Part shown: piece by piece, positions 26,657 through 35,439 of the stretch
How the letters are laid out: each line of letters opens with the position of its first letter
How positions within the stretch are numbered: the first letter of the stretch is position 1
Source of the DNA: Chitinibacter sp046530675
Lineage (GTDB): Bacteria > Pseudomonadota > Gammaproteobacteria > Burkholderiales > Chitinibacteraceae
Direction: 5' to 3'
NCBI RefSeq assembly: GCF_046530675.1
Contig: NZ_CP172558.1
Span: 2,108,001 to 2,172,000 of the forward strand
Length of the DNA: 64,000 bases
Position numbers and translations under genes: made by a program
The notes under the pieces: generated by a model
What the model saw: only the letters and a program-made list of their open reading frames with translations
Told to the model about the DNA's origin: nothing
The model's database searches: none

Positions 26657-27064
26657 CTAGAACAAATGATGTCGCGTGCCTTTGCTGCCAAAAATATTAC
26701 GAGATTCGCAGTCATTCAGGACATGCCGAAAAGCAAGGATCAGGGCGCTCAAGGCGATGATGGCTGTGCTCAGTTGGGCATCGTGAGCGGCAAAGCTGAA
26801 AGTGCAATAGACCAGTATTAGGCACAGCAGCCCATCGTAGAGCAGGATGCTGCGGGTGCTGCGTAGCGCTAGAACTTGCCTGGGGGGACGCAGCAGCGAT
26901 TGCCAGTCATTAAGCCAGTGCCGACCAGCCAGCAAAAAAATGGCAATGCTCAACAATATTTCGCTTGTTTCACCTAACAAAACAAAATAAACCACAGCGC
27001 CGCCGATGAGCCATAAGGCGAGTGAGTCATACTGGAAAGTCGTTTGATTGGCACGCAGATTCAT
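26657..27064 (-). CDS. Small four-helix membrane protein with an internal duplication
   Basis: 135 residues with four hydrophobic segments (about 15-30, 32-48, 72-90 and 95-112). The segment LLAGRHWLNDWQSL (about 41-54) recurs as ILAFRHVLNDCESR (about 109-122), suggesting a two-helix unit that has duplicated. It is convergent with the 61-residue gene. Function unknown. The 228 bp to the next gene (27065-27292) show nothing further. Confidence 0.65.
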   Translation of the reverse strand: MNLRANQTTFQYDSLALWLIGGAVVYFVLLGETSEILLSIAIFLLAGRHWLNDWQSLLRPPRQVLALRSTRSILLYDGLLCLILVYCTFSFAAHDAQLSTAIIALSALILAFRHVLNDCESRNIFGSKGTRHHLF

Positions 27065-27292
27065 GATGGTTGCCTCATCATTGCCGCTCGACCATTGCGT
27101 GGATTGCTGACGAATAAACCTACCCTGTTATCTCAGCACAAATGCGATTGTGTGTCACGATTAATTAGATAAAAGGCTTTTAATTCAATGGCTTGAATTT
27201 TACGCTGGTCGGCTCAAGCCACAATAAAACTGAATGGACGACGTAACGATTGCGTATGCTGGTACTGTTAGAAATCGTGTTGGAGAGCTGCC

Positions 27293-27535
27293 ATGCAAGA
27301 CGCCATTCATGCCATGCCGCAATTATTCAGTCAGCTCGGGCTGGATGATCAGCCGCAGGCGATTGACCGTTTTATTCGCGAACACCCACTGCCACAAGGA
27401 ATGAAAGTCAGTGCTGCACCGTTCTGGAATTTCTCTCAGCGCGAGTTTTTACGTGAAGCACTCGATGATGATTCAGACTGGTGCGAGCTGGTTGATCAGC
27501 TTGAAGTCATGTTGCATAACGTTACGCTGCACTAA
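27293..27535 (+). CDS. DUF2789 family protein
   Basis: 80 residues, full length for DUF2789. The family pattern MPQLFSQLGLDD, FIREHPLP and WNFSQREFLREAL-x-DD-DW is clear. Small acidic cytoplasmic protein of unknown function. GAGAG lies 7 nt upstream of the ATG. A spaced-motif repeat follows its stop by 17 nt. Confidence 0.88.
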   Translation: MQDAIHAMPQLFSQLGLDDQPQAIDRFIREHPLPQGMKVSAAPFWNFSQREFLREALDDDSDWCELVDQLEVMLHNVTLH

Positions 27536-27552
27536 TTGGTGCAGATAACTAT

Positions 27553-27611
27553 GGGTATTTGCTTGAAAGCCAATAGAGCTGCTTTGTGCAGCTCTATACC
27601 TGTCGATGTAT
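27553..27611 (+). repeat. Spaced-motif repeat, copy 3
   Basis: GGGTAT, 35 nt, CTATACC, 6 nt, TGTAT. It lies between two convergent genes, 4 nt beyond the sodC stop. The filler holds its own perfect 8-bp hairpin (AGAGCTGC / GCAGCTCT), not seen in other copies, so this copy could also act as a terminator. Confidence 0.75.
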
Positions 27612-27615
27612 CCGT

Positions 27616-28146
27616 TTACTGTTTCATTTCGCTGATGACACCGCAAGCAATGCGAGCGCCTGAGTTGCCTGCAGGCTGAGTTTTATAATCATCGGCATCT
27701 GCATGGATGACGACGGCACGTCCAATCACGCTATTGGCTGCCGCAGGGTCAAGACTCAAATCGTCGATTTTGAATTCGGCCATGGCCTGACCTTGTGCAT
27801 CGGCGATCAGATTGCTCATATCACCCAAATGCGTTTTCGTACTTTGGTGGCCGTGGTCTTTCTGATTTGGATTGAAGTGGGCGCCTGCGCTGCTGAAATC
27901 GCTGGCGCTGCAATCACCCGTTTCATGCAAATGAAAACCGTGTCTCGCCCCTGGCTTCAATCCTGCAACCATGATCTTAAGCCGCAAATCAGCGTTGTGC
28001 CGTTCAAGCATCGCTTTTCCGCTAATTTGCGGATCTGCTGCGGATTGAAATTGGGCGCCATATTGCGACCCCATCATCGGGTTGGCGCACGCGGTGAGCA
28101 ATACAGCCGCCAGGCTAATTGATTTAAGCATCTTTGCTTTGCGCAT
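27616..28146 (-). CDS. sodC: Copper/zinc superoxide dismutase SodC, lipoprotein form
   Basis: 176 residues. Lipoprotein signal with lipobox LTAC (Cys about 20). Cu/Zn ligands are visible: HGFHLHETGDC, GAHFNP, DHGHQS, HLGDMSNL and VVIHADADDY. The disulphide partner is in GARIACGVI. It dismutates superoxide in the periplasm, complementing cytoplasmic SodB at 9.4 kb. An ATG five codons in (28131) is an alternative start. Confidence 0.95.
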   Translation of the reverse strand: MRKAKMLKSISLAAVLLTACANPMMGSQYGAQFQSAADPQISGKAMLERHNADLRLKIMVAGLKPGARHGFHLHETGDCSASDFSSAGAHFNPNQKDHGHQSTKTHLGDMSNLIADAQGQAMAEFKIDDLSLDPAAANSVIGRAVVIHADADDYKTQPAGNSGARIACGVISEMKQ

Positions 28147-28275
28147 CGTGCTACTCCTTATCCAGTTTAGAGAGCATTCGTTTTTTAGATCTGTAGAAGC
28201 TAAAGCCTATAGCTAACTGACGACAGTGCAAGGATTTGATACAACACTTGGCCGATAAAAGGTTGTTTCAAAAAG

Positions 28276-28298
28276 AAAAACCCCTGCCGGAGCAGGGG
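28276..28298 (-). terminator. Rho-independent terminator of the oligopeptidase gene
   Basis: CCCCTGC / GCAGGGG stem (28281-28287, 28292-28298) with a 4-nt loop, followed on the minus strand by a long T-run. About 110 bp beyond the stop at 28406. Confidence 0.9.
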
Positions 28299-28405
28299 TC
28301 AGATAGATGTGATACCCCACTTGCGAGGCTGCCTTAAGGCGTGGCGTAGCTTGCACAATGTGCTTTAGCGAAGACCGTGGCCAAGGCTAAGGGAACGGGA
28401 GGGGA

Positions 28406-30466
28406 TTAGATGTCGGTCAAACCGTTATGCCGCAGCAGTGCATCAATCGTCGGTGCGCGGCCACGGAATGCGGCGAACGACTCCGCTGCCGGGCGCGACC
28501 CACCGACGGCGAGGATTTCCTTGCGGAAACGTGCACCAACGGCTGGATTAACGACGCTACTGCCCGTTTGATCCGCTGCTTCTTCAAACGCCGCATACGC
28601 ATCCGCACTCAGGACTTCGGCCCATTTGTAGCTGTAATAACCCGCTGCGTAGCCGCCGGAGAAAATATGGCTGAACGATTGCGGGAAACGGTTGTATTCG
28701 GGCGGCAAGGGCAGCGCGAGTTCTTGTTGAACCGATTGGGCAAATACGGTCAGATCGCCCGCCGAAATCGCTTCGGATTTTTGATGCAGCGCCATGTCGA
28801 AAATCGAGAAATACAGCTGGCGTTGCAGGCCCGAGCCGCTGTGGAAGTTTTTCGCCGCGAGCATTTTATCGAATAGACCGCGGGGTATAGGCTGCGAGGT
28901 CTCGATATGGCGGGTCAGTGCAGGCAATACCTGCCATTCCCAGCAGAAATTTTCCATAAACTGGCTAGGCAGTTCGACTGCATCCCACTCGACGCCGCTG
29001 ATGCCCGACACCTCCAGCTCGTCAACTTCGGTCAGCAGGTGATGTAGCGCGTGACCCATTTCGTGGAACAGCGTGATCACGTCGTCGTGCGGCAGCAGCG
29101 CATCCTTGCCATCAACACCGCTGGCGAAGTTGCAGACGATCAGCGCGACCGGCGTTTGTATCGTCCCATCGGCTTTCAGTTTGCGACCGCGAACGTCATT
29201 CATCCACGCGCCGCCCTGTTTGCCTTCGCGCGCGTGCAAGTCCATATACAGGCCGCCGACGAGCGAGCCATCGTTGTTTTTCAGCTCGAAATACTGCACA
29301 TCCTGATGCCAGACTGGCGCAGTGGCAGGAACAAAAGCCAGGCCGTACAGCTCGGAAATCAGCTTGAACAGGCCGTTGATGACGGTCGGTTCGGTGAAAT
29401 ACTGTTTCACTTCCTGCTCGCTGAACGAGTATTTCTGCTCGCGCAGTCGTTCGGACACCAGCGCAACGTCCCACGCTTCGAGCTTGTCGATGCCAAACTC
29501 GGCTTTGGCAAAGGCTTCGAGTTCGGCGCGGTCGGCGAGCATATACGGCTTGGCGCGACCGGCCAGATCTTTCAGGAAAGTAATGACCTGCTCCGGGCTG
29601 TCGGCCATTTTGGTAATCAAGGACGTTTCGCCAAAATTCTCGTGGCCGAGCAGCGCCGCGCTCTCATGGCGCAGCGACAAAATCTCCGGAATCAGCACGC
29701 CGTTATCCCACTCGGCCTTGCCAAATTCCGACGCACGCGTTGAATAGGCTTTGTAAAGCTGCTCGCGCAAGGCGCGGTTTTGCACGTATTGCATTACCGG
29801 CAAATAGCTCGGCATTTTGAGCGTGATTTTATACAAGCCTTCTTTGCCGTCGGCGGCGGCTTGCGCCGCAGCGGCCGACAGATTGTCGTCGGGCAGGCCA
29901 GCCAGTTCGTCGGCGCTAACATACAGCGCGAAATCGTCGGTCGCATCGAGCACATTCTGCGAAAAGCGCGTCGTCAATTCGGAGAGTTTTTCCTCGATGT
30001 CCTTGAAGCGTTCTTTTTGCTCAGCTGGCAATTCGGCACCCGACAGTACAAAGCCGCGAATCGCGTCGTCAATAATGACTTTACGCGTTGGATTGAGCTG
30101 CTCGTATTCGCGCTCTTTCACCGCTTTGTACAGCGCATACAGTTTTTCGTTCTGACCCAGCTCGGTAAAGAAATTGGAAATGCGCGGAATATTGCTGTTG
30201 TACGCATCGCGCAATTCAGCCGTGTTAACCACTGATTCCAGATGACCAACCACGCCCCAGGCGCGCCCCAGTTGTTCGAGCGGTTCTTCGAGCACGGCAA
30301 GCGCATCCCAACTTGGATGGCTGATGGCTTCGGCAGCGGTAATGGCTGTTGCAGCATTATCCAGTAGGGTATCGAGCGCTGGGTTAATGTGTTCAGGCTT
30401 TACATCGCTATACCGGGGTAGGGTAGTGAAATCGAGCAGCGGATTGGAATTCGTCGTCGTGGTCAT
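28406..30466 (-). CDS. prlC: Oligopeptidase A (M3 metallopeptidase)
   Basis: 686 residues, full length for PrlC/OpdA. Zinc motif LFHEMGHALHHLL (HExxH) is near residue 470, with the third ligand Glu in SGVEWDAVELPSQFMENFCWE. The C-terminal GGYAAGYYSYKWAEVLSADAYAAFEE is characteristic. It degrades short peptides, including cleaved signal peptides, in the cytoplasm. Single gene with its own terminator. GC is slightly higher than in flanking DNA. Confidence 0.96.
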   Translation of the reverse strand: MTTTTNSNPLLDFTTLPRYSDVKPEHINPALDTLLDNAATAITAAEAISHPSWDALAVLEEPLEQLGRAWGVVGHLESVVNTAELRDAYNSNIPRISNFFTELGQNEKLYALYKAVKEREYEQLNPTRKVIIDDAIRGFVLSGAELPAEQKERFKDIEEKLSELTTRFSQNVLDATDDFALYVSADELAGLPDDNLSAAAAQAAADGKEGLYKITLKMPSYLPVMQYVQNRALREQLYKAYSTRASEFGKAEWDNGVLIPEILSLRHESAALLGHENFGETSLITKMADSPEQVITFLKDLAGRAKPYMLADRAELEAFAKAEFGIDKLEAWDVALVSERLREQKYSFSEQEVKQYFTEPTVINGLFKLISELYGLAFVPATAPVWHQDVQYFELKNNDGSLVGGLYMDLHAREGKQGGAWMNDVRGRKLKADGTIQTPVALIVCNFASGVDGKDALLPHDDVITLFHEMGHALHHLLTEVDELEVSGISGVEWDAVELPSQFMENFCWEWQVLPALTRHIETSQPIPRGLFDKMLAAKNFHSGSGLQRQLYFSIFDMALHQKSEAISAGDLTVFAQSVQQELALPLPPEYNRFPQSFSHIFSGGYAAGYYSYKWAEVLSADAYAAFEEAADQTGSSVVNPAVGARFRKEILAVGGSRPAAESFAAFRGRAPTIDALLRHNGLTDI

Positions 30467-30506
30467 GGTGCGCTCTCAGGTAGAATCGGTTGGTCTAAGT
30501 GACATA

Positions 30507-30622
30507 AGTATCTACATAGTATTGCTTTGCAAAGTGGGTAAAAGCCTCAATTCATCAGCGTTACCACGGTAGTCTCCCCCTTCACAAAGGGGGGACAAAT
30601 GCCATCAACTGGTGTAGATACT
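30507..30622. repeat. C-rich repeat inside a 10-bp inverted repeat
   Basis: Perfect arms AGTATCTACA (30507-30516) and TGTAGATACT (30613-30622) enclose a CCCCCTTCACAAAGGGGG hairpin (about 30578-30595). That hairpin resembles the core of the C-rich elements at 33.6 and 40.8 kb. It lies between the divergent oligopeptidase and carbonic anhydrase genes and may be a small non-autonomous element. Confidence 0.5.
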
Positions 30623-30710
30623 CATTGGCATAAGTGGTGGGAGCTGTTCGCCCGCTTCCACGGATTTCCAGTAAATGGGCGCAACAGCGTCAAATTCAAG
30701 GTAAACCTCA

Positions 30711-31244
30711 ATGTCTATTGAACAATTCGACGGCATCATGCCGCAAATCGGCGAAGGTGCCTGGGTACACGCGCAGGCCAGTGTGATCGGTGAAACGAAG
30801 CTGGGACGCAATGTCTCGATCTGGCCCGGCGCGGTGCTGCGCGGCGACGTCAATCATATCCATATCGGCGATGACTCAAATGTGCAGGATTGCAGCGTAT
30901 TGCACGTTTCGCACAAGCGCGTCGACGATCCCGAAGGCGCGCCGCTGATCATCGGCGAGCGCGTCACCATCGGCCACGGCGTGATGCTGCACGGCTGTAC
31001 GATTGGCAATGAATGCCTGATCGGCATGGGGACGATTGTGCTTGATCGTGTCGTGATCGAAGACCATGTGATGATCGGCGCGGGCTCGCTGGTGCCGCCG
31101 GGCAAGGTACTCAAATCCGGCCACCTGTATATGGGTCGCCCGGTCAAGGAAGTGCGAGCACTTTCTGACGACGAAATTGCCAATTTCAATTATTCGGCAG
31201 CGCATTATGTGCGATTGATGGCGAAGTATCGCGATGTAGCTTGA
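30711..31244 (+). CDS. Gamma-class carbonic anhydrase family protein
   Basis: 177 residues of left-handed beta-helix hexapeptide repeats (VSIWPGAVLRGD, IHIGDDSNVQDCSVLH, VTIGHGVMLHGC, CLIGMGTIVLDRV). Three metal-ligand histidines are in expected positions (VLHVSH, GHGVMLHG). Family members (YrdA/CaiE-like) are trimers in the cytoplasm; many lack proven carbonic anhydrase activity. No other gene in the operon. The stop codon is the first base of a spaced-motif repeat. Confidence 0.92.
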   Translation: MSIEQFDGIMPQIGEGAWVHAQASVIGETKLGRNVSIWPGAVLRGDVNHIHIGDDSNVQDCSVLHVSHKRVDDPEGAPLIIGERVTIGHGVMLHGCTIGNECLIGMGTIVLDRVVIEDHVMIGAGSLVPPGKVLKSGHLYMGRPVKEVRALSDDEIANFNYSAAHYVRLMAKYRDVA

Positions 31245-31303
31245 TACCCGTTAGAGTATGTTTACGTGGTCGTTTATCTGTATTTATTTTGTGGCAATAC
31301 CCC
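31244..31303 (-). repeat. Spaced-motif repeat, copy 4
   Basis: Read on the plus strand: ATACC, 6 nt, AGTAT, 37 nt, ATACCCC. This is the opposite orientation to copies 1-3. It overlaps the TGA of the carbonic anhydrase gene. Confidence 0.7.
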
Positions 31304-31387
31304 TGGGTTTGTTCTTTTCTCCATCTAAATTGGCAGAGAGATGGATCAGGGTATAATCGCCAGCTGATTATTCTGCGAGGTTTTTTC

Positions 31388-31558
31388 ATGAACGCCAAAA
31401 TCAAACGTCTGAGCAAACGCCAGCAAAAACGCTATCTGTTGCGCGAAGCTGAAAAAGTATTGCAACAGCTGCTTGTTACCAATCGGAGTATGCCAAGCGC
31501 TGACCAGCTTGAAGCTGCGGTGTCGGTTCGTTACAACGAAATCCTGATCAAGTCATAA
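31388..31558 (+). CDS. Small basic protein
   Basis: 56 residues from ATG 31388 (GAGG 8 nt upstream). The N-terminus is strongly basic (NAKIKRLSKRQQKRYLLREAEK) and predicted helical, and the C-terminus is mixed. It could bind nucleic acid, but no family is recognised. A strong terminator 45 bp downstream supports a transcribed unit. The frame is open upstream, but there is no site there. Confidence 0.6.
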   Translation: MNAKIKRLSKRQQKRYLLREAEKVLQQLLVTNRSMPSADQLEAAVSVRYNEILIKS

Positions 31559-31602
31559 GCACGGATCATAAAAATCCCCGCTTTTTGAGTCAGTTTAAAC
31601 AG

Positions 31603-31645
31603 AAAAAGCCTTGTTTTCCGGTTTGGAAAACAAGGCTTTTTTGCT
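31603..31645 (+). terminator. Strong rho-independent terminator
   Basis: Perfect 17-bp stem (arms 31603-31619 and 31625-31641) with a 5-nt loop, A-run on the left and T-run on the right. It ends the small basic protein transcript. The 290 bp from here to the chemoreceptor are AT-rich leader and promoter DNA with no gene seen. Confidence 0.95.
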
Positions 31646-31932
31646 GTGAGAAGAGCGGTTTTCTCCAAACAGCAAATCATTGTCCATCCAGAAAAAAAGA
31701 CAAAAAATTACACAAATGCTGCACACCAGAAGCATTGCTTACAATTTTTCGTATTAGCGCGTGTTAATATGGAGTGCATAAGATTGTTACAACAGCATTA
31801 AAAAGGCTCGAAATGGTCGCGGAAAAGATGTAGCAATCAATGTGTAGTTACGCCAAAAAGTTATCTTCTTGCTGGCATTAGCAAGTTTTGCAGTTTATTC
31901 TGAACTTTGTTAGGTAAATTGGGTGGGGATTC

Positions 31933-33552
31933 GTGATGTCAATTAAAGCCAAGGCATGGTTATTATCACTTCTCGTGATGGTTGCGCTGATCAGCGTGAT
32001 GATCGTGGGGCTGTCAACGATGAAAACAGCTGCCAACGAGGATAACAAAGCGCGGATTGAGCAGCTTTTGCGCAGTACTTATCTAACAATTACCGAGCTG
32101 GAAAAAATGGCAGCCAGCGGCAAGCTGCCGGAAGATCAGGCCAAGGCGATCGCAACGCAGTTGCTGCGTGAAAACAAATACCATAAATCCGAATACGTTT
32201 ATGTGGTTGATGAGAAACTCAACTTTGTGGCGACACCACTGGATCCGCAGCTGCATGGCACCAGCTTCAACGAATTCAAGGATGCGAATGGTGGTAGTGT
32301 TGGTGCGCTGGCCGTTGCCGCATTGAAAAAATCGAATGGTGCGCTGACCGAATATTGGTGGTCATCAAAACGTGATGAGACGGTCGTCGAACTGCTTTCG
32401 GTAGCGATTGAAAGCCCACGCTGGCACTGGATTGTCGGTAATGGCGTAAGCTTTGCCGAAGCCGATGCCCGGTTCTGGGATAATGCACGCTGGCAAGTGG
32501 TGATTTGTCTGCTTATTTCTGCAGCGGTCGCATTTATTCTGCTGTCCAGTGTTCGCAAACTGCTGCTGCAGCTGGGTGGTGAACCCGATTATGCTGCCGA
32601 AGTGGCAGTGGCAATTTCAAAAGGTGACTTGGGGCGCAAATTGCAGGGGAATTTCAGCCCGGAGAGTTTGCTTGGCGCCGTTTCAAGTATGCAAACCAGC
32701 TTGCGCGAAATGATTCAGGGTATCCAGCGTGGTGCTGACGAGCTCAAAAATGCGGCCAGTGGCCTGACTCAGCAAATGGAGTCGATTAATCAGGCTTCGC
32801 GTCAATCGGCCGATGCAACGCAGTCCAGCGCCGCTGCGATCGAACAAATGTCTGTGAGTATTGATCATATTTCGCACAGCGCCCGGGAAACCGAAACCAA
32901 CTCGTCTCGCTCTTCGCAGCTGGCCAATGAAGGTGAAGGATTGGTATCCAAAGCTGCAGGAGAAATTCAGCTGGTGTCAGCCCAGATTTCTACCGCTTCG
33001 GTGCTGATCGGCGGTCTGGTTGAGCGTTCACGAGAAATTGACAGTATTGCTAGTGTCATCAAGGAAATTGCGGATCAAACCAATTTGCTGGCGCTCAATG
33101 CGGCAATTGAAGCTGCGCGTGCCGGTGAACAAGGGCGCGGGTTTGCTGTAGTTGCAGATGAAGTTCGCAAATTGGCAGAGCGCACCACGCAGGCCACTGG
33201 CCAGATTACGCAGATGGTGCATGCGGTTCAGACCGACACGCTGTCAGTGGTTTCCAGCATGGATGAGGCTAAACCTCAAGTGGCGCGCAGTGTCGATATG
33301 GCTGATCGTGGTGCAGCAATGCTGCGTGAAATCAGCGGCGGTGCTTCCGAAACGCTGGCCAAAATCCGTGATGTGGCTAATGCGACATCGGAGCAGAGCC
33401 AGGCCAGTAGCAGCTTGGCAATTAATGTCGAACGAATTACGCATATGGTTGAGGAATCCGCCGAATCAGTGCGCGCCGCGAATGAAAATGTTCGCCGACT
33501 GGAGCAACTGGCAGGTGAGTTGCGCTCGGCGGTGACCCGCTTCAAACTTTAA
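31933..33552 (+). CDS. Methyl-accepting chemotaxis protein with a single Cache domain
   Basis: 539 residues. TM1 is about 9-29. A periplasmic sCache_2-type sensor (about 40-185) carries YHKSEYVYVVDEKLNFVATPLDPQ-style text and LSVAIESPRWHWIVGNGV. TM2 is about 188-208, followed by a HAMP-like linker and a long signalling coiled coil. The hairpin tip EIADQTNLLALNAAIEAARAGEQGRGFAVVADEVRKLAERT is about 370-410. It senses a small periplasmic ligand and controls CheA. It lacks a C-terminal NWETF-type CheR tether. Followed by a C-rich repeat and a terminator. Confidence 0.95.
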   Translation: MMSIKAKAWLLSLLVMVALISVMIVGLSTMKTAANEDNKARIEQLLRSTYLTITELEKMAASGKLPEDQAKAIATQLLRENKYHKSEYVYVVDEKLNFVATPLDPQLHGTSFNEFKDANGGSVGALAVAALKKSNGALTEYWWSSKRDETVVELLSVAIESPRWHWIVGNGVSFAEADARFWDNARWQVVICLLISAAVAFILLSSVRKLLLQLGGEPDYAAEVAVAISKGDLGRKLQGNFSPESLLGAVSSMQTSLREMIQGIQRGADELKNAASGLTQQMESINQASRQSADATQSSAAAIEQMSVSIDHISHSARETETNSSRSSQLANEGEGLVSKAAGEIQLVSAQISTASVLIGGLVERSREIDSIASVIKEIADQTNLLALNAAIEAARAGEQGRGFAVVADEVRKLAERTTQATGQITQMVHAVQTDTLSVVSSMDEAKPQVARSVDMADRGAAMLREISGGASETLAKIRDVANATSEQSQASSSLAINVERITHMVEESAESVRAANENVRRLEQLAGELRSAVTRFKL

Positions 33553-33568
33553 TTGCATTATTAAAACA

Positions 33569-33645
33569 GCGTCTGGTTCTGACCTTGCTTCCCCCTTCAA
33601 TGACCTCATCAAGGGTGTTGACGAGGGGAAGCTAAAGTCAGAATC
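33569..33645. repeat. C-rich hairpin repeat, copy at 33.6 kb
   Basis: Outer arms TTCTGAC...GCTTCCCC pair with GGGGAAGC...GTCAGAA. The core CCCCCTT..TGACC.C..CAAGGG.....ACGAGGGG is shared with the copies at 40.8 kb. Non-coding. Confidence 0.6.
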
Positions 33646-33652
33646 TTAGGTC

Positions 33653-33685
33653 AAAAAACCCTAATCCCCGGATAGGGTTTTTTTA
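33653..33685 (+). terminator. Rho-independent terminator after the chemoreceptor
   Basis: AAAAAACCCTA / TAGGGTTTTTT stem (33653-33663, 33673-33683) with a T-rich tail, about 100 bp past the chemoreceptor stop. Confidence 0.9.
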
Positions 33686-33755
33686 TTAGTGGCTGTAGCG
33701 CGGTGCAATGGCTGGCACACTACCTATCCGGCTGTATTTCAAGGACGTGTGAGCA

Positions 33756-34625
33756 ATGCCTTTAACTTCCCAATTCTCCCTGGCCGAACTGTTGCCGTCG
33801 GCAGTCGATAAGCCGACCCAGCATGACGTCGCGGCGACGCTGCTGTTTGTCATTCTGCTGGTGATCGCCCGTTGGCTGGTACGGCGTTCGGTCATCAAGC
33901 GAAACGATCTGAGCGTCGAAGTCAAACGCCGCTGGCTGGTGACTTTGCGCAATATGTGGCTGCTGCTGTTCATCGCCGGCTTGCTGTTCATCTGGGGTCG
34001 CGAGCTGCAGACGCTGGCCGTGTCGCTCGTTGCGATTGCTGCCGCGCTGGTGCTGGCGACCAAGGAAATGATCATGTGCATGATGGGATCGATTTACCGC
34101 ACCAGCACGCACGCGTTCAGCGTGGGCGATCGCATCGAATTCAACAAGCTCAAGGGGCAGGTGATCGACACCAATATCCTGTCGTTCACGCTGACCGAAT
34201 CGAGCTACGCCAGCGCCCAGCAGGGCACGGTCGGGCGTGTGATCACGATTCCGAACAGCCTGCTGCTCGGCAACCCGGTGTTCAACGAAACGCGGCTGGG
34301 CACCTTCGTGATGCATACCGTCCACGTCAGCATAGCGCGCGAATCCGACTGGCAGCGCGCCGAAGCCATTTTGCTCAGCGCAGGCCATCAGGCGCTGGCC
34401 GAATACGCCGACGAGCTGGCGGCGCATGTGAACGAGCAAACGCAGCTGCAGATTTTTAACACCGTCATCATGGAACCGCGCGTGCGCATCGATCTGGAAG
34501 ACATCGAGTCGATTGCGTTTCAGTTGCAATTGCCAGTGCCGCTGGGGCGACGTGCGAAGGTGGAGCAGGATGTGCTGCGGGAGTTTTTGCGGCAGTACGC
34601 GCCACAATGTGCTTCAAATCAATAA
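33756..34625 (+). CDS. MscS-family mechanosensitive ion channel
   Basis: 289 residues. Transmembrane segments are about 22-44, 62-80 and the pore-lining TM3 about 85-105 (VSLVAIAAALVLATKEMIMCMMG). A beta-domain follows (SVGDRIEFNKLKGQVIDTNILSFTLTE) and then the cytoplasmic alpha/beta cage. It releases solutes on hypo-osmotic shock. GC is higher than in the following orphan gene. The first 20 residues are hydrophilic and the MscS fold is otherwise standard. Confidence 0.9.
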   Translation: MPLTSQFSLAELLPSAVDKPTQHDVAATLLFVILLVIARWLVRRSVIKRNDLSVEVKRRWLVTLRNMWLLLFIAGLLFIWGRELQTLAVSLVAIAAALVLATKEMIMCMMGSIYRTSTHAFSVGDRIEFNKLKGQVIDTNILSFTLTESSYASAQQGTVGRVITIPNSLLLGNPVFNETRLGTFVMHTVHVSIARESDWQRAEAILLSAGHQALAEYADELAAHVNEQTQLQIFNTVIMEPRVRIDLEDIESIAFQLQLPVPLGRRAKVEQDVLREFLRQYAPQCASNQ

Positions 34626-34701
34626 CTGAATAAATTAACGTGTTGGGGTCAGATCAAGATTCGCAAACTTGGCACGACTACTTATACTCTGCAGGGAATT
34701 T

Positions 34702-35079
34702 ATGATTAATAATCAACACGAGCCAAGAGTGCTTTTCTCTAGGTTGAGATTAAGGTATCAAATTATTCTCCTTTGGCTGCCATTGACAGTTAGTGCTCTA
34801 TTTATCGGTTTTGGTGGTTATTATTTGGGCGTGGAGCTGGCTGGTTTTTTTAACATCAACCCATCTGCGCCAATTGTGAGTCAACCTAGTAGTGGTATAT
34901 TTTTCTGTTTATGGATGGTTTTGTTTGTATTCTTAGCAGCATTGGGGTGGGTAATCAGTTATTTAATATTGATTATGATTCTTAAATTTATTAAAGATTT
35001 TGAAAATTCAATGGTTAAGGCGGTGCTGCTAGGTAAAAACTATCCAAAGCATTGGCTTCAGAAAGAACTTGAAAAATAA
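34702..35079 (+). CDS. Orphan low-GC membrane protein preceded by a GGGGTCAGA motif
   Basis: 125 residues from ATG 34702 (AGGG 6 nt upstream). Two strong hydrophobic segments (about 20-45 and 70-98) lie between charged ends. It is markedly AT-rich beside the GC-rich mscS. The upstream 34647-34701 stretch has GGGGTCAGATC and TTATAC...GCAGGGAATTTATG, echoing the flank and ribosome-site region of the 17979 gene. No matching right-hand inverted repeat was found. Function and family unknown. Confidence 0.6.
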   Translation: MINNQHEPRVLFSRLRLRYQIILLWLPLTVSALFIGFGGYYLGVELAGFFNINPSAPIVSQPSSGIFFCLWMVLFVFLAALGWVISYLILIMILKFIKDFENSMVKAVLLGKNYPKHWLQKELEK

Positions 35080-35184
35080 ATGCAGTAAGTTCCGTGTTGA
35101 TTGGCAAGTGACTGAATTGACCTACCTCTTTCGGGGTCTCCGCCTTTATCATCGAAGACCGCGGTTTGAATATCACTAAAATGA

Positions 35185-35216
35185 GGTTGGTTGGGCTAAG
35201 CCTGCGCAACCCAACG
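35185..35216. repeat. REP-like palindrome (GGTTGGGC type)
   Basis: GGTTGGGCT and its near complement AACCCAACG form an imperfect hairpin. Related sequence recurs at 43503-43582. Non-coding. Confidence 0.6.
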
Positions 35217-35233
35217 TTTATTGGAATAAATAC

Positions 35234-35256
35234 AACCGCCTATTTGGCGGTTTTTC
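35234..35256 (+). terminator. Terminator-like hairpin
   Basis: AACCGCC / GGCGGTT stem (35234-35240, 35246-35252) with a 5-nt loop and T-run. It probably ends the low-GC orphan gene transcript. Confidence 0.75.
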
Positions 35257-35309
35257 TTTGCCTGCGATATTCAATCAACGGGCATTGGCGGTTATGCGCC
35301 GCGGCACTC

Positions 35310-35352
35310 ACTTTTCTTTGCTTCGCCAAAGAAAAGTAAGCCAAAGAAAGGC
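35310..35352. repeat. Left half of a palindromic intergenic repeat split by the IS
   Basis: ACTTTTCTTTG (35310-35320) pairs perfectly with CAAAGAAAAGT (35327-35337), followed by GCCAAAGAAAGGC. This is the familiar start of a proteobacterial intergenic repeat whose usual continuation (GACCCC...) reappears at 36766, just past the insertion sequence. Confidence 0.65.
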
Positions 35353-35439
35353 AATGGGATGGACTCCTCCCTCTGATACGGCATCGATGTGCCAGACTGG
35401 AAGTGTCAGCCAACAGTCACACAGAACAAGGAGTCCACC

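Noticed and set aside
33762..34607. A 281-residue frame antisense to the mscS gene, and long antisense frames in metE, ubiD and clpV.
   Set aside because: They mirror codon structure of GC-rich genes on the other strand, are His/Gln/Arg rich and match no family.
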